In this document: positions 9,094 through 18,416 of the stretch, one piece after another
Layout: each line of letters opens with the position of its first letter
Numbering within the stretch: the first letter of the stretch is position 1
Assembly: GCF_017498525.1 (NCBI RefSeq)
Contig: NZ_CP071796.1
Coordinates: 2,728,001 to 2,792,000, forward strand
Direction of reading: 5' to 3'
Length of the DNA stretch: 64,000 bases
Origin: Ottowia testudinis
Lineage (GTDB): Bacteria; Pseudomonadota; Gammaproteobacteria; Burkholderiales; Burkholderiaceae_C
The notes under the pieces: generated by a model
Databases searched by the model: none
What the model saw: only the letters and a program-made list of their open reading frames with translations
What the model was told of the DNA's origin: nothing
Translations under genes and position numbers: made by a program

Positions 9094-10080
9094 TCAGAGC
9101 AGGTGCTTGACGCCGTCTTTTTCGCCTTCCAGCTCGGCCAGCGTCTTGTTGATTGCTTCCTGGCTGAAGGCGTCTATCGGCAGGCCTTCGACCACCTTGT
9201 ATTCGCCGTTGTCGGTGGTGACGGGAAAGCCGAACATCACGTCCTTGGGGATGCCGTACCAACCCTGCGACGGGATGCCCATGGTCACCCACTCGCCGTT
9301 GCTACCCAGCGCCCAGTCGCGCATGTGGTCGATGGCGGCGTTGGCGGCCGAGGCGGCCGACGACAGGCCGCGCGCCTCGATGATGGCGGCGCCCCGCTTG
9401 CCGACCGTGGGCAGGAAGGTGTTCGCGTTCCATTCCTGGTCGTTGATCATGTCCTTGACGCTCTGGCCGTCGATGGTGGCAAAGCGGTAGTCGGCGTACA
9501 TGGTGGGCGAGTGATTGCCCCAGACGGCCAGCTTCTTGATGTCCTTGACGGCCTTGCCCGTCTTCTCGGCAATCTGGCTGGCGGCGCGGTTGTGGTCCAG
9601 GCGCAGCATGGCGGTGAAGTTCTTGGCCGGCAGATCGGGCGCCGACTTCATGGCGATGTAGGCGTTGGTGTTGGCCGGGTTGCCCACCACCAGCACCTTG
9701 ACGTTGCGGCTGGCCACCGCGTTGAGCGCCTTGCCCTGCGCGGTGAAGATCTGCGCGTTGGCCGCCAGCAGGTCAGCGCGCTCCATGCCGGGCCCGCGCG
9801 GGCGCGCGCCCACCAGCAGAGCATAGTCGGTGTCCTTGAACGCGGTCATCGGGTCACTGTGGGCCTCCATGCCGGCCAGCAGCGGGAAGGCACAGTCCTG
9901 CAGCTCCATCATCACGCCCTTGAGGGCCTTTTGCGCCTTCTCGTCCGGAATCTCCAGCAATTGCAGGATGACCGGCTGGTCCTTCCCCAGCATCTCGCCA
10001 GAGGCGATACGGAACAGCAGGGCGTAGCCGATCTGACCAGCGGCGCCGGTGACGGCGACACGAACGGGCTTCTTGCTCAT
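9094..10080 (-). CDS. mdh: malate dehydrogenase
   Basis: 328 aa, NAD-dependent oxidation of malate to oxaloacetate in the TCA cycle. The N-terminal dinucleotide fold is [19 protein letters not shown], as in the Burkholderiales/plant-cytosolic type of Mdh. Substrate loop arginines are in [15 protein letters not shown], further landmarks are [12 protein letters not shown] and MLRLDHNRA, and the catalytic His is in [12 protein letters not shown]. The ATG at 10080 has GGAG nine bases upstream; a 15-codon in-frame extension is not favoured. It is divergent from the GntR regulator, with a short palindrome in the shared promoter region, and close to sdh, gltA and acnB, so co-regulation of TCA genes is plausible. 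Confidence 0.95.
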   Translation of the reverse strand: MSKKPVRVAVTGAAGQIGYALLFRIASGEMLGKDQPVILQLLEIPDEKAQKALKGVMMELQDCAFPLLAGMEAHSDPMTAFKDTDYALLVGARPRGPGMERADLLAANAQIFTAQGKALNAVASRNVKVLVVGNPANTNAYIAMKSAPDLPAKNFTAMLRLDHNRAASQIAEKTGKAVKDIKKLAVWGNHSPTMYADYRFATIDGQSVKDMINDQEWNANTFLPTVGKRGAAIIEARGLSSAASAANAAIDHMRDWALGSNGEWVTMGIPSQGWYGIPKDVMFGFPVTTDNGEYKVVEGLPIDAFSQEAINKTLAELEGEKDGVKHLL

Positions 10081-10206
10081 GGGAAAGACTCCGAAAGGTT
10101 GGATGAAGAAACTATGGACAGGCACGCCTGCCGGGGCACCTCACCACCGAGCCACGGTCATGCCGAACAGCCCTTGAGTGTATCCGCGAAAACCCGTACG
10201 GTCAAT

Positions 10207-10234
10207 TTGTCTTGTGTCTTATATAAGATATGAT
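10207..10234 (+). promoter_or_regulatory. mdh/gntR divergent promoter with 12-bp palindromic operator candidate
   Basis: TCTTATATAAGA (10217-10228) is a perfect palindrome. For gntR it falls between a possible -35 TTGTCT (10207-10212) and -10 TATGAT (10229-10234), 16 bases apart. Such placement would let the regulator repress its own transcription and affect mdh. The binding protein is inferred, not shown. Confidence 0.5.
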
Positions 10235-10269
10235 TGGCTTGCTCCGCTGCATCCACCTTGAGCCCGCCA

Positions 10270-11076
10270 ATGGTCAATTCCTCCTCTTCCGCTGCCGCGC
10301 CGGATGCCGAATCGCCGGCAGCCGCGGCGCCGGTTGCGTGGTCGGGGCAGGCCCCCGCCTTCAGTCCGCTTTATCAGCAGATCAAGAGCCTGATCCTGCA
10401 GAGCCTGCAGCAGGGCGAATGGAAGCCGGGCGAGGTGATCCCGAGCGAGTTCGACCTGGCCGCGCGCTACAAGGTCAGCCAGGGCACGGTGCGCAAGGCG
10501 ATCGACGAACTGGCGGCCGACCACCTGCTGGTGCGCCGGCAGGGCCGCGGCACCTTTGTCGCCACGCACGCCGAGCAGCACGTGCAGTACCGCTTTTTGC
10601 GCCTGCAGCCTGACAACGGCACGGTCGACAGCGAAGGCCCGGCGCAGCGCGATTTCGTCGACTGCAAACGCCAACGCGCCAGCGCCGAGGTGGCCCGCCT
10701 GCTGGGCCTGCGCTCGGGCGATCCGGTGCTGCAAGCGCGCCGCCTGCTGCGTTTTGCCAGCGTACCGACGATTTTGGAAGACATCTGGCTGCCGGGCGGC
10801 CCGTTCAAGGGCCTGACGGCCGAGCGGCTGTCGCACCACGACGGCCCGATGTACGCCTTGTTCGAGGCCGAGTTCGGCGTGCGCATGGTGCGCGCCGACG
10901 AGAAATTGCGCGCCGTGCTGCCCGATGCGGCACAGGCAAGGCTGCTGGACATTGCCCCGGCCACGCCGCTGCTGAGCGTGGAACGCATCGCCTACACCTA
11001 CCACGACGTACCCATGGAATTGCGTCGCGGCCTTTACCGCACCGACACGCACCACTATCGCAATCAATTGAGTTGA
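10270..11076 (+). CDS. GntR-family transcriptional regulator with UTRA domain
   Basis: 268 aa. After a short Ala/Ser-rich leader the winged helix (about residues 35-105) shows SPLYQQIKSLILQSL, GEVIPSEFDLAARYKVSQGTVRKAI and LVRRQGRGTFV, classic GntR DNA-binding features. The C-terminal half fits a UTRA ligand-binding fold (EDIWLPGGPFKGLT, LLSVERIAYTYHDVPMELRRG). The effector is unknown; an organic acid or TCA intermediate is a reasonable guess from its place between mdh and the sdh-gltA operon. The ATG at 10270 is preferred over an upstream TTG at 10234 that would overlap the promoter. Probably autoregulatory through the palindrome at 10217-10228. Confidence 0.88.
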   Translation: MVNSSSSAAAPDAESPAAAAPVAWSGQAPAFSPLYQQIKSLILQSLQQGEWKPGEVIPSEFDLAARYKVSQGTVRKAIDELAADHLLVRRQGRGTFVATHAEQHVQYRFLRLQPDNGTVDSEGPAQRDFVDCKRQRASAEVARLLGLRSGDPVLQARRLLRFASVPTILEDIWLPGGPFKGLTAERLSHHDGPMYALFEAEFGVRMVRADEKLRAVLPDAAQARLLDIAPATPLLSVERIAYTYHDVPMELRRGLYRTDTHHYRNQLS

Positions 11077-11208
11077 CCCGCACGCCCGCGGCGCCGAGCC
11101 CGCTTAGGCCCCCGCGCAATCCTCATGTCAGCTTGTTGCATTGCAATAGAATTTGCAGGTTGAGCCCGACCGACACAAGGTCGTTACACGTTCCGAAGAG
11201 AGTCGCCC

Positions 11209-11640
11209 ATGAGTGAAGTCGCCAAGCCCCGGCCACAGTACCGCAACATCAACATCCTGCACGATGTCAGCACCTACCGCATGCCGCTGGCAGCGTTGGT
11301 GTCCATCCTGCACCGCGCGAGCGGCGCGCTGATGTTCCTGCTGCTGCCTTTCATCCTTTGGCTGTTCGACAAGTCGGTGTCGTCGGAGGTTTCGTTTGGC
11401 CAGTTCACCGCCGCCTTCACGGCCGGGCTGGGTATTTTTCCGGGCTGGTTCATCAAGCTGGTCACATTGGCACTCATCTGGGCGTACCTGCACCACCTCA
11501 TGGCCGGTCTGCGCCACGTCTACATGGACGTCACGCACGACACCACCAAGGAATTTGGCCGGCGTTCCGCAGCCACCGTGCTGGTAATCAGCATCACGCT
11601 GACGCTGATCCTGGGCGCCAAGCTGTTTGGCCTGTACTGA
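11209..11640 (+). CDS. sdhC: succinate dehydrogenase cytochrome b556 subunit
   Basis: 143 aa, membrane anchor of complex II with three predicted transmembrane helices (about residues 28-52, 68-95, 118-141). SILHRASGALMF holds the Ser/Arg quinone-site region and HHLMAGLRHVYMD the haem-ligand histidine. It begins the operon sdhCDAB-sdhE-gltA. GAAGAGAG precedes the ATG at 11209 by about eight bases. Confidence 0.93.
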   Translation: MSEVAKPRPQYRNINILHDVSTYRMPLAALVSILHRASGALMFLLLPFILWLFDKSVSSEVSFGQFTAAFTAGLGIFPGWFIKLVTLALIWAYLHHLMAGLRHVYMDVTHDTTKEFGRRSAATVLVISITLTLILGAKLFGLY

Positions 11641-11662
11641 TTTTAGAAATAGGAGCAAAAAC

Positions 11663-12028
11663 ATGGCTGTCAACTACGGCTCCAAGCGCACCGTCGTCGG
11701 TGCCCACTACGGTCTGGGCGATTGGCTGGTGCAGCGCTTCACCGCGCTGCTGATGGCGCTGTTCACCTTTGCCGTGCTGGCGCAAGTGCTGTTTGCCAAG
11801 GGCGCGATGGGCTATGACAAGTGGGCCGGCATTTTTTCGGCGCAATGGATGAAGGTGCTCACCTTCTCCGTCATCGTGGCCTTGATCTGGCACGCCTGGG
11901 TGGGCATGCGCAACATTTGGATGGACTATGTCAAATCGGTCGGCACGCGGTTGACGCTGCAGGCGCTCACGCTCGTCTGGCTGATCGGCTGCGCCGGCTG
12001 GGCCTTCCAGGTGCTGTGGCGCCTGTGA
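11663..12028 (+). CDS. sdhD: succinate dehydrogenase hydrophobic membrane anchor subunit
   Basis: 121 aa with three hydrophobic helices. It pairs with SdhC to hold haem b and the ubiquinone site. Recognisable stretches are YGLGDWLVQRFTALLMALF (RFTA quinone-site region) and IWHAWVGMRNIWMDYVKS, with the likely haem-binding His and the Asp-Tyr quinone-site pair. The ATG at 11663 is set by AGGAG at 11650-11654; an in-frame ATG 12 codons earlier overlaps sdhC and lacks an RBS. Confidence 0.92.
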   Translation: MAVNYGSKRTVVGAHYGLGDWLVQRFTALLMALFTFAVLAQVLFAKGAMGYDKWAGIFSAQWMKVLTFSVIVALIWHAWVGMRNIWMDYVKSVGTRLTLQALTLVWLIGCAGWAFQVLWRL

Positions 12029-12073
12029 TCGGACATCAGAGACAACCCCCACAAGAACGGTTCAGATCCCACC

Positions 12074-13879
12074 ATGAGTTACACCAAAGATAAAGTCCTC
12101 ACCCGCAAGTTCGATGTGGTGATCGTCGGCGCTGGCGGCTCAGGCATGCGCGCCTCGCTGCAACTGGCGCGCGCCGGCCTGAATGTCGCCGTGCTGTCCA
12201 AGGTATTCCCGACACGCTCGCACACCGTGGCGGCCCAGGGCGGCGTCGGCGCCTCGCTCGGCAACATGAGCGAGGACAACTGGCACTATCACTTCTACGA
12301 CACCATCAAGGGCAGCGACTGGCTGGGCGACCAGGACGCCATCGAATTCATGTGCCGCGAGGCGCCCAAGGTCGTTTATGACCTCGAGCACATGGGCATG
12401 CCGTTCGACCGCAACCCCGACGGCACCATCTACCAGCGCCCCTTCGGCGGTCACACCGCCAACTATGGCGAAAAACCGGTGCAGCGCGCCTGCGCCGCGG
12501 CCGACCGCACCGGCCACGCCATGCTGCACACGCTCTACCAGCAGAACGTGGCCAGCAAGACCACTTTCTTCGTCGAGTGGATGGCGCTCGACCTGATTCG
12601 CGACGCAGACGGCGACGTGGTGGGCGTCACCGCGATCGAAATGGAAACCGGTGACCTGTACGTGCTGCACGCCAAGACGGTGATGCTGGCCACCGGCGGC
12701 GCCGGCCGCATCTTCCAGGCCAGCACCAACGCCTTCATCAACACCGGCGATGGTCTGGGCATGGCTGCGCGTGCCGGGATTCCGCTGCAGGACATGGAGT
12801 TCTGGCAGTTCCACCCCACCGGCGTGGCCGGCGCCGGCGTGCTGCTGACGGAAGGCTGCCGTGGCGAGGGCGCGATCCTGGTCAACAGCGAGGGCGAGCG
12901 CTTCATGGAGCGCTACGCCCCCACGTTGAAAGATCTGGCGCCGCGCGACTTCGTGTCGCGCTCGATGGACCAGGAAATCAAGGAAGGGCGCGGCTGCGGC
13001 CCCAACAAGGACTACGTGCTGCTGAAGATGGACCATCTCGGCGCCGAGACCATCCACAAGCGCCTGCCCTCGGTGTACGAGATCGGCATCAACTTCGCCA
13101 ACGTCGACATCACCAAGGAGCCGATTCCGGTGGTGCCCACCATCCACTACCAGATGGGTGGCGTTCCGACCAACATCCACGGCCAGGTCAGCGTGCCCAA
13201 GGGCGGCGATCCGCTGGTGCCCATCCACGGCCTGTATGCCGTCGGCGAATGCGGCTGCACCAGCGTGCACGGCGCCAACCGCCTGGGCACCAACTCGCTG
13301 CTCGACCTGCTGGTGTTCGGCAAGGCGGCGGGCAACCACATCATTGCCCATCATTCCAACAGCTCGCACAAGCCGCTGCCGGCCGACGCCGCGGACTTCT
13401 CGCTGGAGCGCCTGAACCGCCTCGAAAAAGCGAGCGACGGCGAATACGCGCAAAGCATTGCCAACGACATCCGCAGCACCATGCAGGCCCACGCCGGCGT
13501 GTTCCGCACCCAGGCCAGCATGGACGAAGGTGTGGTGAAGGTTGCCGAATTGCGTGAACGCGTCAAGGGCCTGGGCCTGAAAGACCACTCTCGCGTGTTC
13601 AACATGGCGCGCCAGGAGGCGCTGGAAGTCGAGAACCTGATCGAGGTCGCCCAGGCCACCATGACCTCGGCCGCGGCCCGCAAGGAATGCCGTGGCGCCC
13701 ACACCGTGGTCGACTATGAGCACGCGGCGGACGACCCAGTCGCGCCGCTGGGCCGCGACGACGTCAACTGGCTCAAGCACACGCTGTGGTTCAAGGAAGG
13801 CAGCCGGCTGGATTACAAGCCGGTGCGCATGCAGCCTCTCACCGTCGAATCCGTGCCGCCCAAGGTGCGCACGTTCTGA
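12074..13879 (+). CDS. sdhA: succinate dehydrogenase flavoprotein subunit
   Basis: 601 aa. It oxidises succinate to fumarate with covalently bound FAD and passes electrons to SdhB. FAD-binding GAGGSGMRASLQLA lies near the N-terminus and the flavinylation site is SHTVAAQGGVGASLG. Active-site motifs are FHPTGVAGAGVL, TEGCRGEGA, HGANRLGTNSLLDLLVFG and the C-terminal HTLWFKEGSRLDYKPV. Length and start match the family. It follows sdhD by 45 bp; its covalent flavinylation should need the SdhE protein encoded after sdhB. Confidence 0.97.
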   Translation: MSYTKDKVLTRKFDVVIVGAGGSGMRASLQLARAGLNVAVLSKVFPTRSHTVAAQGGVGASLGNMSEDNWHYHFYDTIKGSDWLGDQDAIEFMCREAPKVVYDLEHMGMPFDRNPDGTIYQRPFGGHTANYGEKPVQRACAAADRTGHAMLHTLYQQNVASKTTFFVEWMALDLIRDADGDVVGVTAIEMETGDLYVLHAKTVMLATGGAGRIFQASTNAFINTGDGLGMAARAGIPLQDMEFWQFHPTGVAGAGVLLTEGCRGEGAILVNSEGERFMERYAPTLKDLAPRDFVSRSMDQEIKEGRGCGPNKDYVLLKMDHLGAETIHKRLPSVYEIGINFANVDITKEPIPVVPTIHYQMGGVPTNIHGQVSVPKGGDPLVPIHGLYAVGECGCTSVHGANRLGTNSLLDLLVFGKAAGNHIIAHHSNSSHKPLPADAADFSLERLNRLEKASDGEYAQSIANDIRSTMQAHAGVFRTQASMDEGVVKVAELRERVKGLGLKDHSRVFNMARQEALEVENLIEVAQATMTSAAARKECRGAHTVVDYEHAADDPVAPLGRDDVNWLKHTLWFKEGSRLDYKPVRMQPLTVESVPPKVRTF

Positions 13880-13907
13880 TTCCGCGCCCGGTCACAAGGA
13901 AACCACG

Positions 13908-14612
13908 ATGCAAAAACGTACATTCAAGATCTACCGCTACGACCCGGACAAGGATGCGAAGCCCTACATGCAGACGGTCGAGATCGAGCTGGAGGGCAAC
14001 GAGCGCATGCTGCTCGACGCCCTGATGAAGCTCAAGGCGGTCGACCCGACGCTGTCGTTCCGCCGCTCCTGCCGTGAGGGCGTGTGCGGCTCCGACGCCA
14101 TGAACATCAACGGCAAGAACGGCCTGGCCTGCCTGACCAACCTGCGCACGCTGAAAGACCCGATCGTGCTCAAGCCCCTGCCCGGCCTGCCGGTGGTGCG
14201 CGACCTGATCGTGGACATGACCGACTTCTTCAAACAGTACCACTCGATCAAACCCTACCTCATCAACGACACGCCGCCGCCCGAGACCGAGCGCCTGCAG
14301 TCGCCCGAGGAGCGCGAGGAGCTGAATGGCCTGTACGAGTGCATCCTGTGCGCCAGCTGCTCCACCAGCTGCCCCAGCTTCTGGTGGAACCCCGACAAGT
14401 TCGTCGGCCCGGCCGGCTTGTTACAGGCCTACCGCTTCATCGCCGACAGCCGCGACACCGACACCGGCGCGCGCCTGGACAACCTGGACGACCCCTATCG
14501 CCTGTTCCGCTGCCACAGCATCATGAACTGCGTCGACGTGTGCCCCAAGGGCCTGAACCCCACCAAGGCCATCGGCAAGATCAAGGAACTGATGGTTCGC
14601 CGCGCGGTATGA
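13908..14612 (+). CDS. sdhB: succinate dehydrogenase iron-sulfur subunit
   Basis: 234 aa. It carries electrons from SdhA flavin to quinone through three clusters. The N-terminal ferredoxin domain has SCREGVCGSDAMNINGKNG with LACLTN for 2Fe-2S. The C-terminal domain has CILCASCSTSCPSF and CHSIMNCVDVCPKGLNP for the 4Fe-4S and 3Fe-4S clusters. The ATG at 13908 has AAGGA eight bases upstream; the 72-codon upstream extension is a shadow of sdhA. Confidence 0.96.
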   Translation: MQKRTFKIYRYDPDKDAKPYMQTVEIELEGNERMLLDALMKLKAVDPTLSFRRSCREGVCGSDAMNINGKNGLACLTNLRTLKDPIVLKPLPGLPVVRDLIVDMTDFFKQYHSIKPYLINDTPPPETERLQSPEEREELNGLYECILCASCSTSCPSFWWNPDKFVGPAGLLQAYRFIADSRDTDTGARLDNLDDPYRLFRCHSIMNCVDVCPKGLNPTKAIGKIKELMVRRAV

Positions 14613-14647
14613 CTCTCCCCCCTGAGCCGCCTTCGGCGTCTTCCCCC
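14613..14647. repeat. CCCCCCTGAGCCGCC repeat, copy A
   Basis: CTCCCCCCTGAGCCGCCTTC followed by GGCGTCTTCCCCC lies in the sdhB-sdhE gap. A second copy in opposite orientation occurs at 53148-53190 beside phaA. The inner part (GCCGCCTTCGGCG) can fold as a hairpin. This is a repeat family distinct from the CTGCTCGCGCTTG palindromes. Confidence 0.7.
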
Positions 14648-14741
14648 GAAGGGTACGCACCCGATGTCCAGGGAAACCCCGGCCATGGGTGCGCGCGCAT
14701 GGCCAGCTTCGTGGCCTATTGACCGAGAGATGCCTGGACGA

Positions 14742-15029
14742 ATGACTGCTTTGATCGACGAGCGCACGCTCGGCAAGCTCAAGTGGCGTTGCCGCCGTGG
14801 CATGCTGGAGAACGATTTGCTCATCGAGCGTTTCTTTCTGCGCCACGAAACAACGTTGACGCCGCGCCACGCCGAAGCGCTGATGCGGCTCATGGATTTA
14901 TCCGACAACGATCTGCTCGATCTGCTGCTGCGGCGGAAAGAGCCCGGAGACGACCTCCACTCGCCCGACGTGCATGAAGTGCTCGGCATGCTGCGGATGC
15001 CGCCGCGCGCCGAAGCATGCTCCGCATGA
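14742..15029 (+). CDS. sdhE: FAD assembly factor SdhE
   Basis: About 95 aa, SdhE/YgfY/Sdh5 family. These proteins promote covalent FAD attachment to SdhA. The signature RGxxE motif is seen as [17 protein letters not shown], followed by helical segments ([17 protein letters not shown]) as in the five-helix family fold. The ATG at 14742 ([11 protein letters not shown]) is chosen; an in-frame ATG at 14730 sits directly on its only GAGAG and is less likely. It is between sdhB and gltA, consistent with co-expression with its client. Confidence 0.9.
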   Translation: MTALIDERTLGKLKWRCRRGMLENDLLIERFFLRHETTLTPRHAEALMRLMDLSDNDLLDLLLRRKEPGDDLHSPDVHEVLGMLRMPPRAEACSA

Positions 15030-15057
15030 TCAACGCCCAACCCCAAGGAACCCCGAC

Positions 15058-16353
15058 ATGAAACTCTCCGACAACAAAGCCAAGCTGTCGTTTTCCAACG
15101 GCAGCCCCGAGGTCGACCTGCCGGTCTATCAAGGCACCATCGGGCCGGACGTCATCGACATCCGCAAGCTGTACGCGCAAACCGGCCAATTCACCTACGA
15201 CCCGGGCTTCATGTCCACCGCCTCGTGCCAGTCGGCCATCACCTACATCGACGGTGACAAGGGCGAACTGCTGTACCGCGGCTACCCCATCGAGCAATTG
15301 GCCGAGAAATGCGACTACCTCGACACCTGCTATCTGCTGCTCAAGGGTGAGCTGCCTGACGCCACGCAGCGCAAGGACTTCCACAAGCTGGTGCTCGACC
15401 ACACCATGGTCAACGAGCAGATGCAGTTCTTCCTGCGCGGCTTCCGTCGCGACGCACACCCGATGGCGGTGCTGACCGGCCTGGTCGGTGCGATGTCGGC
15501 CTTCTATCACGACTCGATCGACGTCCACAACGCCGAGCACCGCGACATCGCCGCCATCCGGCTGATCAGCAAGATGCCCACGCTGGTGGCCATGGCGCAC
15601 AAGTACGGCGTCGGTCAGCCCTACATGTACCCGCGCAACGAGCTCAGCTACGCTGGCAACTTCCTGCGCATGATGTTCGGCACGCCGTGCGAGGACTACA
15701 AGGTCAACCCGGTGCTTGAGCGCGCCATGGACCGCATCTTCATCCTGCACGCCGACCACGAGCAGAACGCCTCCACTTCCACCGTGCGCCTGTGCGGCAG
15801 CTCGGGCACCAACCCGTTCGCCGCCATCGCCGCCGGCGTGGCCTGCCTGTGGGGGCCAGCCCACGGCGGCGCCAACGAGGCGGCGTTGAACATGCTGGAA
15901 GACATCCAGAAGATGGGCGGCATCGCCAAGCTCGGTGAGTTCGTCGAGAGGGTGAAGGACAAGAACTCCGGCGTGCGCCTGATGGGCTTTGGCCACCGTG
16001 TGTACAAGAACTACGACCCGCGCGCCAAGCTGATGCAGGAAACCTGCAACGAGGTGCTGACCGAGCTGGGCCTTGAGAACGACCCGCTGTTCGCGCTCGC
16101 CAAGGCGCTGGAGAAAATCGCGCTGGAAGACGACTATTTCGTCTCGCGCAAGCTCTACCCGAACGTCGACTTCTACTCCGGCATCGTGCAGCGCGCCATT
16201 GGCGTGCCGGTCAAGCTGTTCACCGGCATCTTCGCGCTGGCCCGCACCGTGGGCTGGATCGCGCAACTCAACGAGATGATGGGCGACCCCGAATACAAGA
16301 TCGGCCGCCCGCGTCAGCTGTACGTGGGCGCGGCACGGCGCGACGTGCCCTGA
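15058..16353 (+). CDS. gltA: citrate synthase (type II)
   Basis: 431 aa. It condenses oxaloacetate and acetyl-CoA to citrate. Family landmarks are the N-terminal [19 protein letters not shown] domain of the hexameric type, [31 protein letters not shown], catalytic [29 protein letters not shown] and [15 protein letters not shown], plus the C-terminal GRPRQLYVG. The start at 15058 follows AAGGAACCCCGAC. It is the last gene of the sdh operon and is followed by a strong terminator. Confidence 0.97.
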   Translation: MKLSDNKAKLSFSNGSPEVDLPVYQGTIGPDVIDIRKLYAQTGQFTYDPGFMSTASCQSAITYIDGDKGELLYRGYPIEQLAEKCDYLDTCYLLLKGELPDATQRKDFHKLVLDHTMVNEQMQFFLRGFRRDAHPMAVLTGLVGAMSAFYHDSIDVHNAEHRDIAAIRLISKMPTLVAMAHKYGVGQPYMYPRNELSYAGNFLRMMFGTPCEDYKVNPVLERAMDRIFILHADHEQNASTSTVRLCGSSGTNPFAAIAAGVACLWGPAHGGANEAALNMLEDIQKMGGIAKLGEFVERVKDKNSGVRLMGFGHRVYKNYDPRAKLMQETCNEVLTELGLENDPLFALAKALEKIALEDDYFVSRKLYPNVDFYSGIVQRAIGVPVKLFTGIFALARTVGWIAQLNEMMGDPEYKIGRPRQLYVGAARRDVP

Positions 16354-16380
16354 CCGCGGCGACAGGCGCAGTCCATCGAC

Positions 16381-16407
16381 AAACCCGCCTTGATGGCGGG
16401 TTTTTTT
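16381..16407 (+). terminator. Rho-independent terminator of the sdh-gltA operon
   Basis: A 9-bp stem AAACCCGCC / GGCGGGTTT with loop TTGAT runs into further T residues, 28 bases after the gltA stop codon. Confidence 0.92.
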
Positions 16408-16424
16408 GACCTCGATCGCTATAC

Positions 16425-16471
16425 TTTAAATAGCGTCTTGCGCTTCGCAGACGGGCGTTACATTCTGATTT
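16425..16471. repeat. degenerate Comamonadaceae-type palindromic repeat, copy 4
   Basis: TTTAAATAGCGTCTTGCGCTT, then CGCAGACGGGCGTTACA. It keeps the outer TAGC and CTTGCGCTT elements but the right arm has decayed. It lies between gltA and the convergent methyltransferase gene. Confidence 0.55.
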
Positions 16472-16503
16472 GACTTGTATTTACCCGCCACGCGCCAGCA
16501 GCG

Positions 16504-17124
16504 TCAAAACCGCCCGCTGCGCCCGTCCATGTGCTCCAGCGCGAACAGGGGCACATCGGCGCGCCGGCTCAGCCACAAGCCACCGCCCAGCTCCAGCAGG
16601 TGCTCGCTCAAGCCCCGGCGGTACACCGCGGCGCGGTGCCGAAACTGGCGGCCATCGGTCAGGTCTTCGTCGATCGCGTCGCGCTCATAGTCCTCGCGCG
16701 AAACGGCCTCGACATAGAGCGCGCCACGGCAAAGCTGCCCCAGATTGGCCAGCGCGCGGCGCATATCGGATGGATTGAGATAAGGCAACACGCCCTGGCA
16801 AATCACCAGGTCGAACGGCTCGGGGGCGGCGTAGTCCACCACCGAGCCACACGCCCACCCGTAGCGCTGGCACAGATAGCCGCTGATCTCCACGCCGTGG
16901 TAGCTGGCCCCTGGAAGATGCCGGGCGATCAAGCCCTGCCACAGGCCGATGCCGCAGCCGATGTCCAGCACCCGCCGCACCGGCACGCGCAGGTATTGCA
17001 GATACGCGGCCACGAACGCCCCCAACCGATCCACGTGCGCGGGATCCACCACGCGGGTCTTCTTGTCAAAATAAAAACGCTGGTAATAGGCTTCGTCGAA
17101 GGTGGTGGCGGGGGCAGATTGCAT
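16504..17124 (-). CDS. class I SAM-dependent methyltransferase
   Basis: 206 aa, seven-stranded Rossmann methyltransferase of unknown substrate. Motif I is VLDIGCGIGLWQGLI (glycine-rich SAM site, about residues 54-68). It is followed by YHGVEISGYLCQRYGW, acidic FDLVICQGVLPYLN for motif IV, and YVEAVSREDYERDA. The C-terminal half ends in LWLSRRADVPLFALE. The ATG at 17124 (MQSAPATTFDEAYYQRFYFD) is likely; a GTG ten codons upstream is an alternative, and neither has a good RBS. It is isolated, convergent with gltA and divergent from the LysR gene. Confidence 0.8.
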   Translation of the reverse strand: MQSAPATTFDEAYYQRFYFDKKTRVVDPAHVDRLGAFVAAYLQYLRVPVRRVLDIGCGIGLWQGLIARHLPGASYHGVEISGYLCQRYGWACGSVVDYAAPEPFDLVICQGVLPYLNPSDMRRALANLGQLCRGALYVEAVSREDYERDAIDEDLTDGRQFRHRAAVYRRGLSEHLLELGGGLWLSRRADVPLFALEHMDGRSGRF

Positions 17125-17171
17125 GATGGGAACAATGAGAACGCAAGCACGCACCGATGGCGCGATCTAAA

Positions 17172-17220
17172 TGAAAACGGCCGCCAGCGCTTATACAGCA
17201 AGCGCGAGCAGCTTCTTTTT
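17172..17220. repeat. Comamonadaceae-type palindromic repeat, copy 5
   Basis: GAAAACGGCCGCCAGCGCTTA, spacer, CAAGCGCGAGCAGCTTCTTTTT. It lies in the roughly 300-bp region between the divergent methyltransferase and LysR genes; the rest of that region shows no other gene. Confidence 0.8.
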
Positions 17221-17428
17221 GCATAGCATACGCGATGACACCAAGGCCCGCGATGACCGGTCTGACCAACGGTGCACCATAACCCAGCCGCTGACGGGCG
17301 CCCCCATTGCGTCATGGGCACGCCCAGCCGTTCCCACCCACCATGCAGGGCATCGCGATTAGAGATGCCTAGGCCATTGTTGCCTGAGACAATCCCATTG
17401 AGCAATCTTCAAACACGACGCCCGCCTG

Positions 17429-18382
17429 ATGCCCGTGAAACCCACCGAACGCAGCTTCGCCCGCCGCATCGACCTGACGTCGCTGCAGCTGTTCGTGGCC
17501 GTGTGCGAAGCGGGCAGCATCGGCAAGGCGGCCGAGCGCGAGTTCATCGCCGCGTCGGCCGTCAGCAAGCGGCTGGCCGACCTGGAGAGCGCCCTGGGCA
17601 CCGCCCTGCTCTACCGCCACGCGCGCGGCGTCGATTTGACGCCCGCCGGACAAAGCCTGCTGCACCACGCACGCAACGTGCTGTACGGGCTGGAAAAGAT
17701 GCAGGGCGAGCTGAGCGAGTACGCCGACGGTGTGCGCGGCCATGTGCGCGTGCATGCCAGCATTTCGGCGGTGGTGCAGTTTTTGCCCGAGGACCTGGGC
17801 CGCTTTGCCCGCCAGCATCCGCAGGTCAAGATCGACCTGGAGGAACACCTCTCGGGCAACGTGCTGCGCGCCGTTCAGGAAGGCGCGGCCGACATCGGCA
17901 TCTGCCACGCCAGCGCCGCCACCGCCGCCGGCCATGGGCTGCAGTGGCAGCCGTACCGGCAGGATCATTTGGCATTGGTTGTGCCCACCGCGCACGCCCT
18001 GTCCGCGCAAGCAGCTATCAACTTCATAGATTCGCTGGAGTTTGACCACGTCGGCCTGCAGCCGGGCAGCTCCATCGCGCTGGCCATGCACCAGGCGGCG
18101 GCGCAGGCGGGGCGCGCGATTCGCCTTCGCATTCGCGTCACCGGGCTCGACGCCATGTGCCGCATGATCGCCAACGGCCTGGGCGTGGGGGTGATGCCGG
18201 CGCGCGCGTTCGAGCTGATGCAACCCGCCGATGGCCCGCTGCGCGCGCTGCCGCTCGCCGACGGCTGGGCGCGGCGCGACATCCACCTGATCGCGCGCGA
18301 CTTTGCCACCCTGCCCGTCACCGCGCGCGCCCTGGTCGAGCACCTGCGCGCTGAACCGCCCGAGCCGGGCCGCGCAGCCTAG
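17429..18382 (+). CDS. LysR-family transcriptional regulator
   Basis: 317 aa. The N-terminal winged helix (about residues 15-75) reads [50 protein letters not shown]. The C-terminal periplasmic-binding-like effector domain includes [20 protein letters not shown] and [10 protein letters not shown]. Target and ligand are unknown. It lies immediately upstream of leuC on the same strand with only about 35 bp between, so it may be co-transcribed with the leucine genes. Oddity: codons near 18005-18020 (SAQAAINF) contain GCGCAAGCAGCTAT, identical to the half-site of the palindromic repeat. Confidence 0.88.
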   Translation: MPVKPTERSFARRIDLTSLQLFVAVCEAGSIGKAAEREFIAASAVSKRLADLESALGTALLYRHARGVDLTPAGQSLLHHARNVLYGLEKMQGELSEYADGVRGHVRVHASISAVVQFLPEDLGRFARQHPQVKIDLEEHLSGNVLRAVQEGAADIGICHASAATAAGHGLQWQPYRQDHLALVVPTAHALSAQAAINFIDSLEFDHVGLQPGSSIALAMHQAAAQAGRAIRLRIRVTGLDAMCRMIANGLGVGVMPARAFELMQPADGPLRALPLADGWARRDIHLIARDFATLPVTARALVEHLRAEPPEPGRAA

Positions 18383-18416
18383 AATTTGCCTTCAGAGAAA
18401 GACCCACGAAAAAGCC

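Noticed and set aside
12140-13780. 546-codon open frame opposite sdhA
   Set aside because: Shadow of sdhA; composition is Val/Gly/His-rich without motifs.
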